Source of the DNA: Candidatus Heimdallarchaeota archaeon
Lineage (GTDB): Archaea; Asgardarchaeota; Heimdallarchaeia; JABLTI01
Reading direction: 5' to 3'
Assembly (NCBI GenBank): GCA_030671945.1
Contig: DAOVHJ010000194.1
Span: 1-5,408, forward strand
DNA length: 5,408 bases
A program made the translations under genes and the position numbers. Positions 1 to 5,408 of the stretch are shown here, piece by piece. Position 1 is the stretch's first letter; each line of letters starts with the position of its first letter. The notes under the pieces are model-generated. The model saw only the letters and a program-made list of their open reading frames with translations, was not told the origin of the DNA and searched no databases.

Positions 1-143
1 ATGTAAAATCGAATAACTTGTGGGTTTGCAATTTGGATGCCATTATAAATCACTAAAAGAAATCCTAGAAAAATTACTTGCCCAATGTAGGGTTTCAAGT
101 ATTTCCTGAGTAAGGATATCGTGTACTTTAGTGATGGTGACAT
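1..143 (-). CDS. ABC exporter, N-terminal fragment (window edge)
   Basis: This is the first 47 codons of a minus-strand gene cut by the left edge of the window. Reading down from the ATG at 143-141, the protein has a short basic, amphipathic start (LLRKYLKPYIGQ, residues 11-22). A hydrophobic stretch follows (about 23-39), then an NPQVIRFY segment (40-47). This is the usual opening of the transmembrane domain of ABC exporters of the MsbA/MdlB type, in which an elbow helix (R-Y-L-K-P-Y) precedes TM1 and a conserved N/P-x-x-I-R motif leads towards the first extracellular loop. The full protein would normally have six membrane helices and a C-terminal ATPase, probably acting as a homo- or heterodimer, but none of that is in the window. 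The start is supported by GGGAG at 154-150, six bases before the ATG. An upstream ATG at 148 is out of frame and soon meets a stop. The substrate cannot be guessed. Confidence 0.75.
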   Translation of the reverse strand, partial: MSPSLKYTISLLRKYLKPYIGQVIFLGFLLVIYNGIQIANPQVIRFY

Positions 144-297
144 AACATGCTCCCGTGCAGAAGACAATTTCTTCTCCTATAAAAAGTTAGCATTAGTCAA
201 GAAAATTAGGAAATCATATATCTAGCACAATTTTTTAATGTTTGAAAGTAAACTAACGTTAGATAGAAAGAAATCGGAAAAGAATGGGTTAGTTATT
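144..297. promoter_or_regulatory. Divergent promoter region, ABC exporter / flavin reductase
   Basis: This AT-rich gap separates two divergent genes. CTATAAAAAG at 177-186 is a good archaeal TATA-like box. Read on the minus strand it would place transcription start near 157, just ahead of the GGGAG ribosome site and the ATG at 143. Read on the plus strand it would start near 207. A second box, CATATATC at about 215-222, would start plus-strand transcription near 243-247, giving the flavin reductase a leader of about 50 bases before the ATG at 298. These assignments rest on spacing alone. No clear operator or inverted repeat was seen here. Confidence 0.4.
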
Positions 298-834
298 ATG
301 ACAGTAGAACTTTACAAAAGCATACGATTAATCAGTTACGGTTTATTTGTTCTTTGTTCTAAGAAAGAAGGAAAATTCAACGGATTAATCGTTAATACTG
401 TTTTCCAAATTTCTTCTAATCCTCAAATGATTGCTGTCAGTATTGCTAAAGATAATTACACACATGAGTTTGTTACTCATAGTAAAGTTTTCACAGCATC
501 TGTTCTTTCAGAAGAAACTCCTATGAAGTTCATTGGTCGTTTTGGTTTCCGTTCAGGTAAGGTTTATGATAAATTCAAGGATCCCATCCACTGTGAAATC
601 TTCATTACAGGTGCTCCTATTGTTTATGATTACAGCTTAGGATACTTGGAAGCTGTTGTCAAAGATACTGTTGATTGTGGAACTCATACATTATTTGTAG
701 CAAAAGTTGTTGGTGGAAAAATCATTCAAGATGGTATACCTTTAACTTATGCATTTTACAAAACCCATCTGAAAGGGAAAGAACCGAAGAATGCTCCGAC
801 TTATTTTGGGGAATTAGAAATCCCCATAGAGTAA
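298..834 (+). CDS. Flavin reductase family protein (FMN-binding, Hrb/flavoredoxin-like)
   Basis: The product is a cytosolic FMN-binding split-barrel protein of the flavin reductase family, closest to the N-terminal domain of high-molecular-weight rubredoxin. In that family it passes electrons from NAD(P)H or a partner to rubredoxin or a flavodiiron protein, often in oxygen or NO detoxification. Family hallmarks, numbered from the ATG at 298, are ISYGLFVLCSKK (12-23), the FNGLIVNTVFQISSNPQ flavin-binding segment (27-43), FIGRFGFRSGKVYDKF (78-93), TGAPIV (104-109), GTHTLFVAKV (128-137) and a final KNAPTY. The domain is full length at 178 residues and ends about 9 residues after APTY, so the rubredoxin domain that often follows is missing. 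The open frame extends upstream to an ATG at 238, adding 20 residues (MFESKLTLDRKK...). I prefer 298 because relatives begin about ten residues before the SYGLF motif. Neither start has a clear ribosome site. The electron partner is not in the window. Confidence 0.9.
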   Translation: MTVELYKSIRLISYGLFVLCSKKEGKFNGLIVNTVFQISSNPQMIAVSIAKDNYTHEFVTHSKVFTASVLSEETPMKFIGRFGFRSGKVYDKFKDPIHCEIFITGAPIVYDYSLGYLEAVVKDTVDCGTHTLFVAKVVGGKIIQDGIPLTYAFYKTHLKGKEPKNAPTYFGELEIPIE

Positions 835-900
835 TTTTAATCAAATAAATTTTAAAATCACTAATACCCTTACAATACTAAACTTTGTGGACTTGCTTAC
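835..900 (+). promoter_or_regulatory. Intergenic spacer with possible TATA box
   Basis: This 66-base AT-rich gap contains the palindromic ATTTTAAAAT at 849-858. It could serve as a TATA box with transcription starting near 880, about 20 bases ahead of the ATG at 901. No Shine-Dalgarno match precedes that ATG, which fits a short or leaderless transcript. The downstream gene pair may therefore be its own transcription unit rather than part of the flavin reductase operon. Confidence 0.3.
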
Positions 901-1467
901 ATGGCCAAGTGTTATATCCATTCTAATAAGAGCGGAACTCATAATTGTAGTACTTGTTCAAAATCTATTTGTCGTGAGTGCACGTTTCAAGAGGTTGTAA
1001 GTTCTCGACTTATTCGAACGTATCGTGGTAGAAGTGACTATGAGTATGATTATGAATTCTTTTGCCCTGATTGCTTCTTGGGTTATGCAGAAGGGAAAGG
1101 ATACCACAAGAGTTCTCGAGGTGTTATGCTAAGGTGGAATAAATCCCCTAACAAAGGAGCCCTTATTATTCTCTGGACTTTTTTCATTGGAGGATTAATT
1201 ATTAATATCTTCTTTCCGATTGGATACGTCTTATGGGTAGGGACAGTGTTAACGATGATTTGGTTAAAAGTCAGTTCTACTCGGAATTATAACAAATACT
1301 TAACCGCTCAATCATTAGCAAAAGGAGTTAAGGTAAAAGAAAAACCTAAACCGCCTAAACCTAAAACAACTAAAAAGAAGAAGGATGTCTTCTGTCCGAA
1401 TTGCGGAGCTACAGTAATCGAAAGTAGCGATTTCTGCAATAAATGCGGATCAATATTGAACACTTAG
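901..1467 (+). CDS. Membrane protein with N-terminal B-box-like zinc finger and C-terminal zinc ribbon
   Basis: This 188-residue protein has zinc-binding modules at both ends and a membrane hairpin between them. Residues 4-58 hold C4, H7, C16, C19, C24, C27 and a later C55-P-D-C58, the cysteine/histidine spacing of a B-box-like finger. Two hydrophobic stretches follow (about 87-105 and 107-122), split only by a short F-P turn. Next comes a basic, proline-rich linker (about 144-161, with KPKPPKPK and KKKK). The end is a zinc ribbon, C165-P-N-C168 and C179-N-K-C182-G. Lysine and arginine flank both hydrophobic stretches, so by the positive-inside rule both zinc modules should face the cytoplasm. 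It is the first gene of a pair with the anchored exterior protein 12 bases downstream. In eukaryotes B-boxes mediate protein contacts, often in ubiquitin-related proteins, but there is no RING domain here and ligase activity should not be assumed. The function is unknown. Confidence 0.85.
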   Translation: MAKCYIHSNKSGTHNCSTCSKSICRECTFQEVVSSRLIRTYRGRSDYEYDYEFFCPDCFLGYAEGKGYHKSSRGVMLRWNKSPNKGALIILWTFFIGGLIINIFFPIGYVLWVGTVLTMIWLKVSSTRNYNKYLTAQSLAKGVKVKEKPKPPKPKTTKKKKDVFCPNCGATVIESSDFCNKCGSILNT

Positions 1468-1471
1468 GAGG
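1466..1471 (+). promoter_or_regulatory. Perfect Shine-Dalgarno overlapping upstream stop
   Basis: AGGAGG lies 8 bases before the ATG at 1480, and its first two bases are the last two bases of the TAG stop of the preceding gene. It is the strongest ribosome site in the window. It fixes the start of the downstream gene and argues for translation from one two-gene message. Confidence 0.8.
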
Positions 1472-1479
1472 AACTGAAA

Positions 1480-1980
1480 ATGAGAAGAAAAACAAAGAAA
1501 CTATTGTTTAATTCCATGGGATTAATCCTATTACTCATGTTTATGGTTAATATTACAATTTTGGTGTCAGGGGTCGTGATCTCGGATACTGTTACTTTAA
1601 GTCCTCTCGGTGAAGAAATTATACCTCTTAAAATACATAATGGTGATGAGGTCTTAATCTCAGTAGAAATGTCAAGCGGAGAAATATATGTAGAAATTTA
1701 TGAATCTGCAGCATATCCTTCAATGAGTTATTATGAAGAGGACTGGGGACCAGTAAGCTCTACTCTCTCAGCCTATTTTGAGCCTACTTGGACTGATACC
1801 TTTTACATTGTGTTCTATAATGCAAACACCATGAGTAGTGCAAGCTTCACATACACAATAAATCATGATCAAGCATATCAAACTAATCTGATCATTAACC
1901 TGGCTATAGCTGGGGTTTTGCTTGGAATCATACTAGTTGTGAATTTCACCGGAAAAAAGAATCCAAACATTAGCTCATGA
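1480..1980 (+). CDS. Small exported protein with C-terminal membrane anchor, possible GOLD/PPC-like beta domain
   Basis: I cannot place this 166-residue protein in a named family with confidence. It begins with a basic head (MRRKTKK) and a long hydrophobic segment (about 8-33), either a signal peptide or an N-terminal membrane helix. An exterior domain of about 100 residues follows. It is rich in beta-strand patterns, with alternating hydrophobics in IIPLKIHNGDEVLISVEM, GEIYVEIYES and DTFYIVFYNANTMSSASFTYTI. A C-terminal membrane helix (about 136-154) ends in a short GKKNPN cytoplasmic tail. The strand order and the F-Y-I-V-F-Y-N motif near the end recall GOLD (p24/emp24) or bacterial pre-peptidase C-terminal domains, but this is a fold-level impression only. 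It is almost certainly co-expressed with the zinc-finger membrane protein upstream (12-base gap, perfect Shine-Dalgarno). The two may work together, with one offering exterior contacts and the other cytoplasmic ones. Confidence 0.82.
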   Translation: MRRKTKKLLFNSMGLILLLMFMVNITILVSGVVISDTVTLSPLGEEIIPLKIHNGDEVLISVEMSSGEIYVEIYESAAYPSMSYYEEDWGPVSSTLSAYFEPTWTDTFYIVFYNANTMSSASFTYTINHDQAYQTNLIINLAIAGVLLGIILVVNFTGKKNPNISS

Positions 1981-2484
1981 AATCCTCATTGCAAACTCAA
2001 TCTCTTGGTAGAGATCACTCGCATCGATAACTGCTTGGACAGTTTTGAGTCTAGTTTGCACTTTTTCTGGTGTTTTAGCTAAAGTAATAGGTTCTTTGTT
2101 ATGTAACCATTGGACTTTTCGCTGATAGGCAGTATCATTAAAAATTCTCATTTCATTATATGTCGCGGGACCGGCAATTTTTCCGATATAGTATCCATCT
2201 ATAGTGGGAACTAATACATAATGCTCAAGATCCATTTCTCGAATAAAACGCCAGAAATCCCCAGCAATTTGCCCAGCAGGTCGTTTATTTTCTTCTTTCG
2301 GAAAATATTGTTTGTGAACTATTTCGCTAAAATCATCTTTTGTTAAACTTTCATCTAGAAGACCCTCAGCTTTTGAGTAACCAATCATAACAATATCTTC
2401 TGCGAACATCTTTTTTACAGTTCCAGAGATTTTTACGATAAAGGCTCGAAAAGCTTTACCTGTATATTCACCTAAACTAATCAT
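1975..2484 (-). CDS. Stand-alone N-terminal domain of Mrr-like restriction enzymes (PUA-like), no nuclease
   Basis: The 169-residue product matches, by eye, the N-terminal domain of predicted Mrr-superfamily restriction enzymes (the COG4127 type), thought to have a PUA/EVE-like fold that may recognise modified bases. Diagnostic segments, numbered from ATG 2484, are AFIVKISG (about 13-20), EDIVMIGYS (about 29-37), RPAGQIAGDFWRFIREM (about 67-83), YVLVPTIDGYYIGKIAGPATY (about 88-108) and DTAYQRKVQWLHN (about 116-128), followed by a helical end. In those enzymes a C-terminal Mrr nuclease with D...E/QxK residues follows. Here the protein stops after the domain, and the DNA beyond codes for another gene on the opposite strand. 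It is therefore a single-domain form, or the remnant of a longer one. The frame also allows a GTG start at 2490, but ATG 2484 is preferred because GAGGTG (2493-2488) then serves as a closely spaced ribosome site. The 3' end overlaps the convergent gene by 6 bases. The role may be nucleic-acid binding, inferred only. Confidence 0.8.
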   Translation of the reverse strand: MISLGEYTGKAFRAFIVKISGTVKKMFAEDIVMIGYSKAEGLLDESLTKDDFSEIVHKQYFPKEENKRPAGQIAGDFWRFIREMDLEHYVLVPTIDGYYIGKIAGPATYNEMRIFNDTAYQRKVQWLHNKEPITLAKTPEKVQTRLKTVQAVIDASDLYQEIEFAMRIS

Positions 2485-2522
2485 GAACACCTCAAAGAAT
2501 CTCTCACTAAGAGTAATAATTC

Positions 2523-2536
2523 GATATTAAAAATCC
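2523..2536 (-). promoter_or_regulatory. Candidate TATA box for the Mrr N-domain gene
   Basis: Read on the minus strand, ATTTTTAATATCG occupies about 2536-2524. Transcription would start near 2503, about 19 bases before the ATG at 2484, leaving the GAGGTG ribosome site inside a short leader. This is a spacing-based guess. It would make the gene its own transcription unit, separate from the secreted-protein gene, which has its own terminator upstream of this box. Confidence 0.3.
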
Positions 2537-2567
2537 TTCTTCTAATAGTCTCAGTAGACTTAATTTT

Positions 2568-2606
2568 AAAGAAAAAAGGGAGGTAAAGAAGCTCTTTCGA
2601 GCTTCT
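2568..2606 (-). terminator. Hairpin plus T-tract terminator after the secreted-protein gene
   Basis: A perfect 8-bp inverted repeat (AGAAGCTC at 2587-2594, GAGCTTCT at 2599-2606) encloses four bases. In minus-strand RNA the loop reads GAAA, a stable GNRA tetraloop. It begins 14 bases after the stop codon at 2623-2621. It is followed on the minus strand by TTTACCTCCC and then TTTTTTCTTT (2577-2568). The T-tract is the element archaeal RNA polymerase responds to, and the hairpin may add to it or protect the 3' end. Confidence 0.7.
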
Positions 2607-2620
2607 GGTTGGTATTGTGA

Positions 2621-3508
2621 TTATCGCTTCTTTACTCTAACAATAATAGCAATAGTGAGAATGATTACGATTAATCCACCACCGCCACCAACGAAATACC
2701 ACTTGTACTCATCTAGGAATTCAACAAAATCAGACTGATCTGTTTGGATCAAATGTTGATCTATTTCATTCATGAATTCAAAACCCATGTAAGTACCATT
2801 GTATTGAAAATCCACCAAAACTTCTTGCAAAACACCTGTAGTCATATCATATGAGAATGTGACATCATTTATGATAGAAATTTCTAATAATGGGTCTGGT
2901 GAAAGTAGTGCATATAAATCATAAAACCACCAGATAGTCATTGTATTATTGTCATCACTATATGTAGCATCACTAGTATATGGATATGGAAATATCAAGT
3001 CAAGTAGAGTGGTTTGATCATTAACCAAGTCTTCAAATTGAGTCCAAATAGCTGGGGCAACATCAACAAATGGTTCAAGATAAAATAGATCTAAATGCTT
3101 CTCTGCTATTACTCCAGATGAATAGTAACCAGATAAATCAAAAATGAAAGTTGAATCTTGACCAGCTAAGAACATTGTAAGAATTGAATCTGGATAAGCA
3201 ACTGGGCAAGCCCCAAATTCTGTGTTTGAACCAATAGTTGTATTCCAATCCAATTCTGTTAAGGTTATCTCTTCAACATTTACTTTGAAGCTCGTTCCAA
3301 CATCTATAACTGTATCATTAACTAAGAATCCAGGGAATGAGTCTGCTAAGTTTCCAAATTCCACGGAGATCTCTGACTCAAGCATTTTGAATTTGTATTG
3401 ATCGCCTACACTTACCATAAAATTGCCTTGAGTATTTTGAGCAAAAATGAATGAACTTATAATAAGCATAACAAGAGAAATTTTTATGATTTTTTTCAAT
3501 ATTAACAC
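2621..3508 (-). CDS. Secreted protein with signal peptide and C-terminal membrane anchor, unknown function
   Basis: This 295-residue protein is built for display on the outside of the cell. It has a signal peptide (KK at 5-6, hydrophobic core about 9-22, likely cut after the A in FIFA-QN at 23). A long acidic, aromatic-rich exterior region follows. A C-terminal anchor runs from about 271 to 290, preceded by the run GGGGG (274-278) and followed by the basic tail RVKKR. After the signal comes FMVSVGDQYKFKM (30-42), an opening I associate with a family of archaeal, including Asgard, anchored exterior proteins of unknown role. Only one cysteine is in the mature part and no catalytic motif is recognisable. 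The frame opens with GTG at 3508, and AGGA five bases before it supports that start. A TTG three codons in, with GGTG six bases before it, is a real alternative. The gene is divergent from the LVIVD-repeat gene and ends at its own terminator. Confidence 0.82.
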   Translation of the reverse strand: MLILKKIIKISLVMLIISSFIFAQNTQGNFMVSVGDQYKFKMLESEISVEFGNLADSFPGFLVNDTVIDVGTSFKVNVEEITLTELDWNTTIGSNTEFGACPVAYPDSILTMFLAGQDSTFIFDLSGYYSSGVIAEKHLDLFYLEPFVDVAPAIWTQFEDLVNDQTTLLDLIFPYPYTSDATYSDDNNTMTIWWFYDLYALLSPDPLLEISIINDVTFSYDMTTGVLQEVLVDFQYNGTYMGFEFMNEIDQHLIQTDQSDFVEFLDEYKWYFVGGGGGLIVIILTIAIIVRVKKR

Positions 3509-3696
3509 CGTTTTCCTATAAACACTAAATACCTCTAATTTACAGCGACATTAATAGATTTTTTTATGGAACAAAAACACATATTTTGTATAGGTACTTG
3601 AAAAGAATTGATTTTGGGTCTTTTAAAGACAATATGCTTTTATCTTTTTTGGGGGTATATGTATTTATTTGAAATTTCTTAAGGGAAGAATGTTTT
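3509..3696. promoter_or_regulatory. Divergent intergenic region, two promoters
   Basis: This 188-base region lies between two divergent genes for exported proteins. On the minus strand CATAAAAAAATC (about 3569-3558) could be the TATA box, with transcription starting near 3537 and a leader of about 29 bases. On the plus strand GGTATATG (about 3654-3661) could be the TATA box, with transcription starting near 3683 and a very short leader containing AAGGGAAG. The middle holds T- and G-rich tracts and one palindrome, listed separately. Short minus-strand reading frames here show no coding character. Confidence 0.4.
3618..3630. repeat. 13-base palindrome, possible operator
   Basis: GTCTTTTAAAGAC is a perfect inverted repeat (GTCTTT, one central T, AAAGAC) in the middle of the divergent promoter region. 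It lies about 30 bases upstream of the candidate plus-strand TATA box. The size and symmetry suit a dimeric regulator, but a palindrome this short and AT-rich can occur by chance. Its CTTTTAAAG core could also act as a TATA-like element. Confidence 0.3.
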
Positions 3697-5408
3697 ATGA
3701 TTGATACTAAGCGAAAAATTCTGGCATTATTCCTGCTCTCTCTTTTTCCAGTAACCAATGTATTTACATTAACGGCATTTGGTCTAACTGAAAATGATAG
3801 TTGGAATAATCTATCCCCAAATGGTTTAGTGAACTATTTTGAGGATTTTACTGATGAAAATTATAATGATGACAGTGCCACAACTGCAGAAGGTTGGGGG
3901 ACTGGAACGATCAGGAATACCCGGGATTATACCATGGAAATCCTAGATTTTTATCCAACAGTTAGTCCTGTTCGTGGGTTAGATGTGCAAGGAAGAAAAG
4001 CCTACGTTAGTGGATATAACACAACTGATGATGCACAAACATTTCTTATATTGAACATTTCTGATTCTGCTAATATGGAACTAATGAGTTCTCGTGATTA
4101 CTCAAATCATATCGGTCCTGTTAAAGTGGATGGAGATGGTGCTTATCTTGGTTTCATAGGTGGCGCACCAAAGATTCACTCTTACAATGCAAGTAATCCA
4201 TACACTTTGGACACTACTGTGTATAGAGACTCTATTAGCACAGATGGGTTAGTAACTGATATTGATATCCAAGGTTACTTGATCTATTATACAGTTTATA
4301 ATTCAGCATCATCCCGTTCAATTAAATTAGCAGGCGGTCAAGATATTGACAATTTAGATTGGTTAACATTTGAATGGAATTCCGATAAAACCCTTGGAAT
4401 TGATGTAGAAGGACAAATAGTCTATGCTGCTGAAAGTGACAATGGGCTCTACATACTCGATGGTTCACTAAGAGACCCAATAACAGAACTAGGTAACTTG
4501 GATACTCCAGGAAATGCAACTGACGTTTTAGTAGATGGACAAACAGCTTATATCGCAGATGGTCCAGCTGGTGTTCACATTGTTGATGTTAGTGATACTA
4601 GCAACCCAGTTTTACTTGGAAGTATTGATACACCGGGAAATGCTCGGAGATTAGCAATACAAGAAGATACCTTGTATGTAGCTGATGGTGATGGTGGAGT
4701 GCAAGTTATTGATGTAACAATTCCTAATGCTCCAGAAATCATTACTGAAATCGTCCTACCATACACTTGGGAACTCGATCTTTACGGTGGCGATCTAATA
4801 GTTGGCACAGATGATGGAGTCTACTCAATCGGAATAGGCGCAGGCATGACTGATTTCTCATTCGCGTATCCAAATGCATTTGACTTGTTTAATGTCTATG
4901 ATGTTCGTGTGCGAGGTGATGTTGCTTATCTTGCATGTGGCTTAAATGGAATTGTTACAGTTGACGTAAGTGATCCAAGGAATCCATTTCTATTAGACAA
5001 TCAAACAGCTGGTGGAGGTATTAATATCACAAAGCTGGACGTTGATGGTAGATATGCTCATCTTATACAAGATGGAGGTAGTGTCTTTATCTATGACATT
5101 TCTGACCCTACCAATATCATATATGCTGGAGGAATTAGTGGCGGAGGGTTAAGAGATATTCAAGTTCGTGGTCAAATTCAATTTGTTTCTTTCGACACAG
5201 GTTTAGCTATAGTAAATGTCTCTAATCCCGCGGCTCCGAGTGTTCTTTCGAATAGTTTATTTCCAACGACTGATTTGACAGCCGTATGGGTACAAGGACA
5301 ACATGTATACCTCGTTGATGACATTGGTGCTTCGGGTGACGGATTACTAATTTATAGTGTGAAGGATTATACTGCCCCTGTTTTAACTGACACTCAGCTA
5401 CGCGATAG
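3697..5408 (+). CDS. LVIVD-repeat beta-propeller secreted protein, N-terminal part (runs off window)
   Basis: This open frame has 570 codons and no stop before the right edge. It starts with a signal peptide (KRK at 5-7, hydrophobic core about 8-25). An acidic, asparagine-rich stretch follows (about 30-85), then tandem propeller repeats of about 40-50 residues. Each carries a pattern close to D-V-x-G-x-x-A-Y-(V/I)-A-x-G-x-x-G-(V/L)-x-(I/V)-(V/I)-D-V-S-D-P-x-x-P. I count about eleven repeats, beginning near residues 95, 142, 189, 235, 276, 318, 358, 402, 446, 487 and 530. The two clearest are adjacent (269-310 and 311-346+), both opening with DTPGNA. This is the LVIVD family of exterior proteins, thought to bind partners or surface material; no catalytic residues are evident. 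Eleven blades exceed one usual seven- or eight-bladed propeller, so two are likely. The start is ATG 3697, with GGGA ten bases ahead; an ATG at 3690 is in another frame and stops after four codons. Confidence 0.88.
   Translation, partial: MIDTKRKILALFLLSLFPVTNVFTLTAFGLTENDSWNNLSPNGLVNYFEDFTDENYNDDSATTAEGWGTGTIRNTRDYTMEILDFYPTVSPVRGLDVQGRKAYVSGYNTTDDAQTFLILNISDSANMELMSSRDYSNHIGPVKVDGDGAYLGFIGGAPKIHSYNASNPYTLDTTVYRDSISTDGLVTDIDIQGYLIYYTVYNSASSRSIKLAGGQDIDNLDWLTFEWNSDKTLGIDVEGQIVYAAESDNGLYILDGSLRDPITELGNLDTPGNATDVLVDGQTAYIADGPAGVHIVDVSDTSNPVLLGSIDTPGNARRLAIQEDTLYVADGDGGVQVIDVTIPNAPEIITEIVLPYTWELDLYGGDLIVGTDDGVYSIGIGAGMTDFSFAYPNAFDLFNVYDVRVRGDVAYLACGLNGIVTVDVSDPRNPFLLDNQTAGGGINITKLDVDGRYAHLIQDGGSVFIYDISDPTNIIYAGGISGGGLRDIQVRGQIQFVSFDTGLAIVNVSNPAAPSVLSNSLFPTTDLTAVWVQGQHVYLVDDIGASGDGLLIYSVKDYTAPVLTDTQLRD

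Noticed and set aside
238..297. Upstream ATG extending the flavin reductase by 20 residues
   Set aside because: The added residues have no counterpart in the family, and no ribosome site precedes the ATG. It stays possible but less likely than 298.
2547..2560. Short inverted repeat AGTCT-CAGT-AGACT
   Set aside because: A five-base stem with no extension is too weak to call a terminator or operator.
1975..2620. An intact restriction system
   Set aside because: Only the non-catalytic N-terminal domain is present; no nuclease, helicase or methyltransferase gene lies beside it.
3564..3758. Minus-strand open frame of 64 codons spanning the divergent promoter region
   Set aside because: It overlaps the start and signal peptide of the LVIVD gene on the other strand, has no domain character and covers both likely promoters.
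4322..4519. Minus-strand open frame of 65 codons
   Set aside because: It lies wholly antisense inside the LVIVD-repeat gene, whose coding pattern is clear; the translation is low in complexity and unlike any family.
4575..4766. Minus-strand open frame of 63 codons
   Set aside because: It is antisense to the best-conserved LVIVD repeats and is explained by their codon composition.
1..5408. CRISPR array, tRNA or rRNA genes, transposons or phage integration signs
   Set aside because: No regularly spaced direct repeats, structured RNA signatures, transposase motifs or terminal repeats were seen. Base composition looks even across the window.

Overview
The window looks like chromosomal DNA from an archaeon, most plausibly an Asgard-type archaeon; this is inferred, not proven. 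It is AT-rich throughout, and TATA-like boxes fit archaeal promoters better than bacterial -35/-10 pairs. The gene set includes a B-box-like zinc finger joined to a membrane hairpin and a zinc ribbon, secreted proteins held by a C-terminal membrane anchor, and a long LVIVD beta-propeller protein. I recall this mix as common in Asgard genomes. There are no rRNA or tRNA genes, no insertion sequence and no CRISPR array.

Layout: (1) positions 1-143, minus strand, hold the first 47 codons of an ABC exporter, cut by the window edge. (2) A short divergent promoter region leads into a plus-strand flavin reductase (298-834) of the kind found at the N-terminus of high-molecular-weight rubredoxin. (3) A tight plus-strand pair follows. 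One gene encodes a membrane protein with a zinc-binding domain at each end (901-1467). The other encodes a small protein with a signal segment, an exterior beta-rich domain and a C-terminal anchor (1480-1980); a perfect Shine-Dalgarno overlaps the stop codon of the first. (4) A minus-strand gene (1975-2484) overlaps the end of that pair tail to tail by 6 bases. It encodes a stand-alone version of the N-terminal domain of Mrr-like restriction enzymes, with no nuclease. (5) A minus-strand secreted, C-terminally anchored protein of unknown function (2621-3508) ends in a good hairpin plus T-tract terminator. (6) A 188-base divergent intergenic region carries a 13-base palindrome. (7) It leads into a large plus-strand LVIVD-repeat secreted protein (3697 onward) that runs off the right edge after 570 codons.

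Much of the window concerns the cell envelope: a transporter, two anchored exterior proteins, a surface propeller and a membrane zinc protein. No known defence or metabolic system is complete here. The items most worth following are the nuclease-free Mrr-type reader domain and the co-translated pair of zinc-finger membrane protein and exterior domain protein.
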